From an uncultured Verrucomicrobiota bacterium (GTDB lineage Bacteria; Verrucomicrobiota; Kiritimatiellia; RFP12; UBA1067), in assembly GCA_946628745.1 (NCBI GenBank), contig CAMOXA010000002.1, forward strand, positions 1 to 35,140: a stretch of 35,140 bases of DNA. The letters run 5' to 3'. Positions 9,101 through 15,139 of this stretch are shown one piece after another. The notes under the pieces were generated by a model. That model was not told the origin of the DNA, ran no database searches, and saw only the letters and a program-made list of their open reading frames with translations. The first letter of the stretch is position 1, and the number at the start of each line of letters is the position of its first letter. The translations under genes and the position numbers were made by a program.

Positions 9101-9563
9101 CGACATCAACTTCCCCGAGCTGCCGGCTATTGCGGCCGCGCGCCCGATCGGCGACGACATCATAGACACGGTCTACCATGCGTGGGCCACGGCGATCGAG
9201 AAGATAGCCGATGCTGTCGGCGGCACGTCGAACAACATAACCTACTACGACGCCCCGATGGAACAGCCGTTCTTCCACGTTCGCTCGATCGATTCGAACG
9301 TCTCGGTGTATCCTGGCGCGACGATTGTCATGGGCGGCCTGATCACCGAGCAGCGCAAGGCGATGGACGACAAGATACCGTTCCTCGGCGACATACCGTT
9401 TGTCGGCAGGCTCTTCCGCAGCCACTCCGAGCAGACGTCCAAGCGCAACCTGCTCATTTTCGTGACGACGCGTCTCGTCGACGTGAGAGGCCGCGAAGTG
9501 CCGATGGGTTCTTTTGACGTCAAGGACACCGACGTCAAGGCAGCGCCCTCTGACGGCGAATGA
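6165..9563 (+). CDS. Type IV pilus-type outer-membrane secretin (Amuc_1098-like, PilQ/GspD superfamily)
   Basis: I chose 6165 because it gives a clean signal peptide (MTNLKNLVAISATAALVAIG, cleavage near residue 25) and has GGAG at 6149-6152; an ATG at 6147 has no ribosome binding site. The 1132-residue protein runs: signal peptide; Glu/Pro/Ala/Val repeat region (about 47-183); TPR-like helices (about 225-395); secretin N-domains (about 450-685, with VKNTYENLAELEQALTEM); and a secretin core from about 686. The core contains IEIEARFVEVCQDD, a Ser/Thr/Asn-rich insert (about 735-785), LLSAPKVLTRPGEEAVIKV, VGVILDVTPTLTDDG and the closing VYPGATIVMGGL, IPFLGDIPFVGRLF and RNLLIFVTTRLV. It would form the outer-membrane channel of the pilus-like system. 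Confidence 0.9.
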   Translation: MTNLKNLVAISATAALVAIGNNVIAQDDLDDLLKDLAEKPAAEETVKAEEPADAEEPVADADEPAVEEPVAEPDEPAVEEPVAEEPVADADEPAVEEPVAEPGEPAVDEPVSDDDAGPVADADETPVADEEPVAEEPAVEEPAVVAEEPAVEEPAVVAEEPVEEPAVAAEEPAVVAEEPPENDVKPVVDTLDDMAAEEPAALIPDKDAELIENLRTTRELSLKAYALQAQREHEEAGKSMAGEEYLEAARHYANAVKLLNDSPKYAELRKECEQGIADALYRAAMQEDAMGRRDRAMKLMEKAVARRHPKARRQLQSWKAAGDPDANKTDVSEIKHYRNDEEFKKLRAKNNQHLKRANQLLAARQLDQAQDECGLVLVSDPHNQEAIRLMNTINKKRHTVTMQERESARKGMIADVDEAWRPVYAPDVREVEDVKDTVRGPVDVKDPERSAEQQIVKRMKEMRLPAISFKPPATIIDAVEFFRTASKDYDRPEIPLEQRGFNFFIKPRETIKASAPAGEEESSGFGAEDDDSAIAAQSGVPVIPMITASDISFYEALKLVCESVEYKFKVQGQMVVVMHKDAAIEDMVTRSYPVLSSFMERMDSASSDMKEMRTGGFGGSSSNSRRDEGEENQERDWKEFFELLGVKWPEGSSIMYIKTIGKLRVKNTYENLAELEQALTEMNADPKLIEIEARFVEVCQDDLNSLGFEWILNSDYSLNPGSHISRLFNLKHGAFGKSSGSSTTSTDYTSTTASSATTGGVVNNGGTTTTLAANNTTSKSASRTVFAQSNGASWVRAPGRPRNIGISGMGGDADYTGGANRYLSTLDNHISGEGYSTNDRFMRLNAFVGAADLSLILHMLSQRSDTDLLSAPKVLTRPGEEAVIKVVTEYIYPTDYDVQLQSSSSGSSGNYGGSQSAILAVVEPQSFTMREVGVILDVTPTLTDDGNLIDLKLNTQVVDEPTWKNYGMRIPFTGNSNSGDINFPELPAIAAARPIGDDIIDTVYHAWATAIEKIADAVGGTSNNITYYDAPMEQPFFHVRSIDSNVSVYPGATIVMGGLITEQRKAMDDKIPFLGDIPFVGRLFRSHSEQTSKRNLLIFVTTRLVDVRGREVPMGSFDVKDTDVKAAPSDGE
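6303..6719 (+). repeat. Coding repeat, Glu-Glu-Pro-Ala/Val units
   Basis: This stretch encodes tandem imperfect units such as EEPVAEPDEPAV and EEPAVVAEEPAVEEPAV, covering about residues 47-183 of the secretin. The product is strongly acidic, proline-rich and presumably extended in the periplasm. The DNA units vary in third positions, so this looks like an old repeat under protein-level selection more than a recent slippage tract. Confidence 0.85.
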
Positions 9564-9567
9564 CGCG

Positions 9568-10122
9568 ATGGTGAAAATCGCAATGACTGGAGGGATTGCC
9601 TGCGGCAAATCCCTCCTTTCGTCTTATCTCAGGGACCTGGGCGTCGAAACGCTCGACGCGGACGATGTGGTGCACGCGCTCGTCCCCGCCGAAGAGCGCA
9701 GGCGTCTGGCCAAAGTGGTCTTCGCCGACGCCAGCGCGCGGCGCGCGCTCGAGGCGCGTCTGCACCCGCTGGTGCGCGAGAGGATTCGCGCCTGGTTCGC
9801 AGAAGGAGGCTCCGCGCCGAAGGTTGCGATAATTCCTCTTCTTTTCGAGGTGCATTGGGAAGCGGATTATGATATAATATCATGCGTCGTCTCATCTCGG
9901 GAGAAGCAGATCGAGAGAATGACGGCACTGCGGGGCTACACCCGCGAGGAGGCCGAAGCCCGGCTCGCCGCCCAGATGGACGTGTCGGAGAAGGCCGCAA
10001 AATCCCAGTACGTGATCCGCAACGACGGGTCGGCCGCAGAGCTGAGGGCCGAGGCCGAAAAGTTCGTCTCGTGGCTCGCGCAGCAACAGCATGGCGCGCT
10101 GTTCCCGAAGCGCCGGATATAA
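9568..10122 (+). CDS. coaE: Dephospho-CoA kinase
   Basis: The 184-residue product starts MVKIAMTGGIACGKS, whose P-loop (residues 8-15, GGIACGKS) is the CoaE form with Ala-Cys in place of the usual Gly-Ser. VETLDADDVVHALV, LEARLHPLVRERI, IPLLFEVHWEADYD and ERMTALRGYTREEAEARLAAQM follow, all family landmarks. The enzyme phosphorylates dephospho-CoA in the last step of CoA synthesis. Length is slightly short for the family (about 200). The start was chosen because homologues begin two or three residues before the P-loop strand; no clear ribosome binding site precedes it, which suggests coupling to the secretin gene ending 4 bases upstream. The next gene has its own AAGGAG. Confidence 0.92.
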   Translation: MVKIAMTGGIACGKSLLSSYLRDLGVETLDADDVVHALVPAEERRRLAKVVFADASARRALEARLHPLVRERIRAWFAEGGSAPKVAIIPLLFEVHWEADYDIISCVVSSREKQIERMTALRGYTREEAEARLAAQMDVSEKAAKSQYVIRNDGSAAELRAEAEKFVSWLAQQQHGALFPKRRI

Positions 10123-10136
10123 GGAGAGATACAAAG

Positions 10137-11687
10137 ATGGCAGATGAATTCGACGTTTTCGCGCAGGCTGAAAAACCTGCGCCGCAGCAGAGCGCCCAAC
10201 CGCAGCAGGGTGCACAGCCACCGCCGGCGCAGGGCGGTGTGAAGCGCCAATTCCACAAGGGCAGGTCGCCCCACAGAGGGCCGAAGACGAACACGTCCCC
10301 GATCAGGGGTTCAAACGGATCGGAGTCCGTCAACCCTCTTCTCAACGCTCCTCTCCCCACCGGGCAGGCGGCGACCGAGACTGCCGCACCGGTGAACCCG
10401 AACCGCGATCCGTCGCTTGAAGAATACCGTCTCGCCGACATCCAGATATGGCCGGCCCAGCAGATCGTCGACAGGATGATGCCGGGGGCCGATCCGGAGG
10501 AGCTCGGCACGTACCGCAAGCACGAGCTCATCTTCGCGGCAATCCGCGCGTACTTGGCGAAGGGTGGTGCGGTGCTCGCCTCGGGATGTCTCGAAATCGT
10601 CCGCGAGGGGCACGGTTTTCTGCGTTCGGCCAAGAACAACTTTCTCGCATGTCCCGAAGACGTCTTCGTCACGCAACAGCAGATACGCCGGCACGCTCTC
10701 CGAACCGGCGACATCATTGAAGGGCCGATTCGCGATCCGCGCGACCGCGACCGCTTTTTCTGCCTCGGCAACGTCAATACCGTAAACGGCAAGGAGCCTT
10801 CGGTCGCGGCTCGCGTCGTCCATTTCGAGAACCTGACGCCGACCTTCCCCACGCGCCGCATCGTGCTTGAGACAGTCGAAAACGAATATTCGATGCGCGT
10901 CATCGACCTTTTCACGCCGATCGGCTTCGGACAGCGCGGGCTGATCATCGCGCCGCCGCGCGTGGGCAAGACCGTGCTTCTGCAGAAGATGGCGAATGCC
11001 ATAACAGCCAACTACCCCGACGCGATGCTCATCGTCCTGCTTATAGACGAGCGTCCCGAGGAAGTGACGGACATGCAGCGCAACACAAAGGCGATGGTTC
11101 TTTCGTCCACGTTCGACGAGGAGCCGCAGCACCATGTCAATGTCGCCGAGATGGTGATAGAGATGTCAAAGCGCCAGGTCGAAAACGGGCGAGACGTCAT
11201 CATCCTGCTCGACTCCATAACCCGCATGGCGCGCGCATACAACACCGTCCAGCCGCATTCCGGCAAGATACTCACGGGTGGTGTCGACGCGCTCGCGCTG
11301 CACCGTCCGAAGCGCTTCTTCGGCGCGGCGCGGAACATAGAGGGCGGCGGCTCGCTGACTATCATCGCGACAGGGCTCGTTGATACCGGCTCGAGGATGG
11401 ACGAGGTGATATTCGAAGAGTTCAAAGGAACCGGCAACATGGAGATCGTGCTGGACCGTGGTCTCGCCGACAAGAGGATTTTCCCGGCGATTGACGTCGA
11501 GAAGTCCGGCACGCGCAAGGAGGATCTGCTGCTGGAACCCCTCGAGATGGAAAAGACATGGGGCATGCGCCGCATCCTCGCGGACGCCGGCCCGGAGTCC
11601 GCCATGAAGTCCGTTCTGAATTCTCTCAAGAAGACGAAGTCGAACCCGGAGTTTCTGCTCGCGCTCGATCTCAAGAATCTGCAATAA
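10137..11687 (+). CDS. rho: Transcription termination factor Rho
   Basis: The start at 10137 follows AAGGAG at 10121-10126. The 516-residue protein opens with about 90 residues rich in Gln, Pro, Gly and basic residues. The Rho N-terminal RNA-binding fold follows (YRKHELIFAAIRA, GCLEIVREGHGFLRSAKNNF, DVFVTQQQIRRHALRTGD), then the RecA-like hexameric helicase core. Walker A is APPRVGKT (residues 272-279; E. coli has APPKAGKT). LIVLLIDERPEEVTDMQR, VVILLDSITRMARAYN and the R-loop/Q-loop region GGVDALALHRPKRFFGAARNIEGGGSL follow in expected order. It is an ATP-driven RNA translocase that ends transcription at unstructured C-rich RNA. Few intrinsic terminators are visible in this window, which would fit wide use of Rho here, but that is inference. 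Confidence 0.97.
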   Translation: MADEFDVFAQAEKPAPQQSAQPQQGAQPPPAQGGVKRQFHKGRSPHRGPKTNTSPIRGSNGSESVNPLLNAPLPTGQAATETAAPVNPNRDPSLEEYRLADIQIWPAQQIVDRMMPGADPEELGTYRKHELIFAAIRAYLAKGGAVLASGCLEIVREGHGFLRSAKNNFLACPEDVFVTQQQIRRHALRTGDIIEGPIRDPRDRDRFFCLGNVNTVNGKEPSVAARVVHFENLTPTFPTRRIVLETVENEYSMRVIDLFTPIGFGQRGLIIAPPRVGKTVLLQKMANAITANYPDAMLIVLLIDERPEEVTDMQRNTKAMVLSSTFDEEPQHHVNVAEMVIEMSKRQVENGRDVIILLDSITRMARAYNTVQPHSGKILTGGVDALALHRPKRFFGAARNIEGGGSLTIIATGLVDTGSRMDEVIFEEFKGTGNMEIVLDRGLADKRIFPAIDVEKSGTRKEDLLLEPLEMEKTWGMRRILADAGPESAMKSVLNSLKKTKSNPEFLLALDLKNLQ

Positions 11688-11699
11688 GGAGGAGCGATC

Positions 11700-14600
11700 A
11701 TGAAGTTTTCAGGCGCGCAACGCGCGGCAATTGCTTTAGCGGCGTTCGCCCTCGCCGGACCGGCCGGGGCGACGAGCGTGTATTCCGGCGATTTTGTCTA
11801 TCTCGAAGGGATTGTCTCCAGGCTGGCCGACGGCGCCGCCGTGACGCCTTCGGGCTACCTGAACAACTTCGGCCCTGGAACCGGCGCTGTCGAGTACAGC
11901 GCAGTCCCGCCAAAAGGATACTCTCTCTCGCAATGGGTCGTCGTCGATGTCAACGACCAGTACCGCACCCTCGGCGAGGCGAAGCATTACGCGACGTTCG
12001 CCGATGATGCCGCCGTGCTGTCCTGGAGCGACGAATACGGGGAAGACGGGGACGATCCCTGGCCGCTGGCGGTGGAAATCGCGCCTTGCTTCACATGGCT
12101 AAAGTACGACCTCTATTTCGACCCGAACGTACCGAACTCCGAAGGGCCCGACGGAGCGCTCACACAGACGGGGCTCGTCTACACGAACGACGTCGAGATA
12201 GGCGCCGCCCCGGTCGAAAGCCCCTGGCTGCGCCCGTATTATACGCTCGAGGGTCTCGCGACGGCGCCCGACGCCGAAGAGGCCATGTTCGGTTTCGGGA
12301 CGGTCGTCGAGTCCGCCGGCGCGAGTTTCGGCGCCACGGCGGATGGCGCCGTCACGCTCTATGGCGTGTGGCGGCCGCGGGTCGTGACGATCGAGCTTGA
12401 CGCGGACGGCGGCGAAGTTTCGTCAAACGCCGTATATGTCGTCGGCGCGGAGGCGTGCCCGGCCCTGCCTGTCCCGGTCAGAAAGCACTATGTCTTCGGC
12501 GGATGGTTCGTAGATGGCGCGAGAATCGCCGCCGGCAGCAAAATCGAAGAGGAAGACGGCGTGACGCTGCAGGCCGTTGCGGGATGGGTCCCCGAGACAA
12601 ACAGACTCGCTTTCGACAAGCGCGGCGGCGAAGGCGGCACGGATTTTGCGGAACCTTCCTACGGCGAGGACATGCCGGAAATCGAACCGCCGTCGCGCGA
12701 AGGCTTCGTCTTTGAGGGCTATTTCACTTTCTCTTGCGGGGGCGAGCAGTACTACGACGCCGCAGGGTGCGGCGTCCGCGAGTGGGATAGAGGCGCCGAC
12801 GGTACGCTGTATGCGCAGTGGAAGCCCGTTGTGCAGGCGGCGCGCCAATCGCAAATGGCCCGTTTCGCCAACGTGCGCATGCTCCTCGATACGCCGCCCG
12901 GCGAAGACCTCGGCGAAATCTCTGCGGCGACCGGTGCGGATTTCGCCATTGGTTCCGGCGGGCTTCTGTCAGCCGCCTGGACCGCAGACTCCGCCGTTTT
13001 CGCTGAAGGCGACAGCTCGCTCAAGATCTGCGGCGTACCCGATCTGCAGTATTTCTCGATGACCGGCACGGTCAGCGGGGCCGGCACGATTGTTTTCAAA
13101 TGCCGCGCCGACATCGCGATGGTCGCGTCTGGCGAGAGCGATTCGTCTGGCCTCAATATCGGTATCGGCCGAAAGCAGATGATGACGCTTCGTCCGCAGA
13201 CGCTGGAGCATATCGACATCGCCGAATCGAACAAGTGGATCAAGTGCAGCCGCCGCATCGAGGCCACCGGCGATACGCTCCTGTGGTGGGAGGCTTGGTC
13301 GCTTGATGTCTTTGGCGAAGGTTCGACGTTGTGGTTGGATGACATACGGTGGATTCCGCTCGGCCCCGCAGTGCCTTCGGCTGTTACCGTCTCTGATTTC
13401 AGCGGAGCATACGACGGCGCGTCGCATGGCCCCGTCGTGGAAACGGTAGATTCCGAAATGGCTCCCGCGGTGCGCTTCGCCGCGACAGAGGAGGGGCCGT
13501 TCGAACTGGAAGAGTTCGCTTTCTCGGACGTGGTTTCCACGACAGTATGGTATGTTGCAACGGCCGACTACTGCACACCTGTCACGAACAGCGTGACGAT
13601 TCAGATCTCGCAGGCCGAAAACAAGTGGAGTATCGAGCCTTTCATAGCGGATTGGAAAGCCGGCGAGACGCCGGTCGTCACGAACGGTGTCGCCAAGTTC
13701 GGCGGCACTGCCTCGGTCGCCTATTACACCGCGGCGGATTCGAAACTCTCCGGCCGCCCGTCGGAGGCCGGGGATTACCGTGCAGAGTTTTTCGTAGCCG
13801 GAACGGATAATTGGACCGCCCTCACCAAATCGATATCGTTCAGCATAGCCGAAGCAGACCCCGAACCAGGTACAAACCCGGAGCCCGGTACCGATCCCGA
13901 GCCCGGCACCAACCCCGAACCAGGTACAAACCCGGAGCCAGGCACCGATCCCGAGCCCGGTACCGACCCTGGATCAGATACGGAACAGTTGGCAGAGATG
14001 GCACTGTATGTTGTAGATTGCGAGGGTACATATGATAGGGACGGCCATACGATCGAGATAATTCCCGTGTCGGCGATTCCCGGCGTAGTGTTCAAGTATG
14101 CCGCGACGGAGGACGGCGAGTTCGGCACCGCACCGATTATGTTCACCAACGCGATGGATTCCGCAGCGACCGTATGGTATGCCGTCGAGGCCGCGGGCTA
14201 CACGAGCGTGACGAACAGTGCGACGGTCATGATACACGAAGCGCCCGAAGGCTGGCTCGAAGACCTTCCCGCTCCGGATACGGACCCTGACGAAGAACCA
14301 GGCGAAGACCCGGGTGCGGAGCCGGAACAGGGCGGCGGCAACGAGACGGTCGACCCCGAAACGGATTCGCCGGCATCCGGCGTAATCGATTCCACCTTCG
14401 CGAAGAGCCAGAAGCATCGCGGCGCCATGTACGCGAGCGATGGTTCTCTCGTCGGCGTCGCCGAGATTTCGTTCGGCAAGGCGAGCCGCAACGGTGCCGT
14501 CAGGGTGACCGGTGGCGTCACGCTCATGAACGGCAAGAAGGTCTCGGCGAAATCCTCCACTCTCGCTGCCGACGGCAGCGGCGGAATGCAGGGCGTGCTG

Positions 14601-15137
14601 GTGTTCAAAGCGCCTTTCGGCGCAATGGATCTCGCGGTCGCGGCGGACGGCGGTTTTCGTCTGGACAGCGCCGGCTTCAAGATGGTCGCGGCGGCGGTAG
14701 GCGGTCAGCCCGGCGGCGGCGCGAGAGGGGTCTTCCGGCTCGGCGGCGATTTTGATCTAGAGCCCGCCGGTGAACTGCAGACGTGGCTGCTGCCGGCGGA
14801 AGTCGGGTTCGACATCGTCAAGGGTAAATGGAAGTTCGCCAGGAATGCGTCCGTGAAAATCTCTAAGGACCCTGCAACAGGCGAATACATGCTCGCGGTG
14901 GATACGGGCAGGAACGGCGACAAGACGAACGTGTCGGCCGTGAAACTGACCTACACCGCCAAGACCGGCAAGTTCAAAGGATCCTTCAAGGTGTATGACG
15001 TCGTTTCGACTGGCAGCCGTCCTCGGCTGAAGAAGTATACGGTGAATGTCTCCGGCTTCGTGCTGGACGGCAAGGGCACGGGCCAGGCGACGTGCAAACG
15101 TCCGGCCGGCGGACCATGGAGCGTGACGGTAGAGTAG
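11700..15137 (+). CDS. Large exported modular protein with InlB-type repeats and PEPGT linker
   Basis: The start has AAGGAGGAG just upstream. The 1145-residue product begins with a signal peptide (cleavage likely after GPAGA, near residue 24) and a domain with no assignment. Two Listeria-Bacteroides (InlB) repeats follow at about 229-298 (HYVFGGWFVDG) and 300-374 (GFVFEGYFTF, GTLYAQWKP). A jelly-roll-like region (about 400-550) ends in STLWLDDIRWIPLGP. Two related beta domains (about 553-645 and 765-860, both with VWY and SVTNSVT/SVTNSAT) flank a PEPGT linker. A C-terminal beta domain (about 890-1145) has VKLTYTAKTGKFKGSFKVY and TGQATCKRPAGGPWSVTVE. It is likely a cell-surface or secreted adhesin or binding protein. 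No catalytic motif was found. Confidence 0.75.
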   Translation: MKFSGAQRAAIALAAFALAGPAGATSVYSGDFVYLEGIVSRLADGAAVTPSGYLNNFGPGTGAVEYSAVPPKGYSLSQWVVVDVNDQYRTLGEAKHYATFADDAAVLSWSDEYGEDGDDPWPLAVEIAPCFTWLKYDLYFDPNVPNSEGPDGALTQTGLVYTNDVEIGAAPVESPWLRPYYTLEGLATAPDAEEAMFGFGTVVESAGASFGATADGAVTLYGVWRPRVVTIELDADGGEVSSNAVYVVGAEACPALPVPVRKHYVFGGWFVDGARIAAGSKIEEEDGVTLQAVAGWVPETNRLAFDKRGGEGGTDFAEPSYGEDMPEIEPPSREGFVFEGYFTFSCGGEQYYDAAGCGVREWDRGADGTLYAQWKPVVQAARQSQMARFANVRMLLDTPPGEDLGEISAATGADFAIGSGGLLSAAWTADSAVFAEGDSSLKICGVPDLQYFSMTGTVSGAGTIVFKCRADIAMVASGESDSSGLNIGIGRKQMMTLRPQTLEHIDIAESNKWIKCSRRIEATGDTLLWWEAWSLDVFGEGSTLWLDDIRWIPLGPAVPSAVTVSDFSGAYDGASHGPVVETVDSEMAPAVRFAATEEGPFELEEFAFSDVVSTTVWYVATADYCTPVTNSVTIQISQAENKWSIEPFIADWKAGETPVVTNGVAKFGGTASVAYYTAADSKLSGRPSEAGDYRAEFFVAGTDNWTALTKSISFSIAEADPEPGTNPEPGTDPEPGTNPEPGTNPEPGTDPEPGTDPGSDTEQLAEMALYVVDCEGTYDRDGHTIEIIPVSAIPGVVFKYAATEDGEFGTAPIMFTNAMDSAATVWYAVEAAGYTSVTNSATVMIHEAPEGWLEDLPAPDTDPDEEPGEDPGAEPEQGGGNETVDPETDSPASGVIDSTFAKSQKHRGAMYASDGSLVGVAEISFGKASRNGAVRVTGGVTLMNGKKVSAKSSTLAADGSGGMQGVLVFKAPFGAMDLAVAADGGFRLDSAGFKMVAAAVGGQPGGGARGVFRLGGDFDLEPAGELQTWLLPAEVGFDIVKGKWKFARNASVKISKDPATGEYMLAVDTGRNGDKTNVSAVKLTYTAKTGKFKGSFKVYDVVSTGSRPRLKKYTVNVSGFVLDGKGTGQATCKRPAGGPWSVTVE
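13860..13967 (+). repeat. Six 18-bp coding repeats (Pro-Glu-Pro-Gly-Thr-Asn/Asp)
   Basis: Six tandem 18-base units encode PEPGTN/PEPGTD from residue 721 of the large exported protein, and a partial PGSD unit follows. The units are nearly identical at DNA level and alternate between two versions, ending in Asn (AAC) or Asp (GAT/GAC). The tract could expand or contract by slippage. The product is an extended acidic linker between two related beta domains. Confidence 0.9.
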
Positions 15138-15139
15138 GT

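Noticed and set aside
7620..9608. 662-codon open frame on the minus strand
   Set aside because: Antisense to the secretin core; Arg/Val/Asp-rich with no domain.
9594..9615. Unusual P-loop of CoaE (GGIACGKS) as a sign of inactivation
   Set aside because: The essential Gly-Lys-Ser and the following Asp motif are intact; Ala-Cys is a mild variation.
9869..9885. TATAAT-like sequence inside coaE
   Set aside because: It lies within conserved coding sequence, has no -35 partner and no gene start nearby that needs it.
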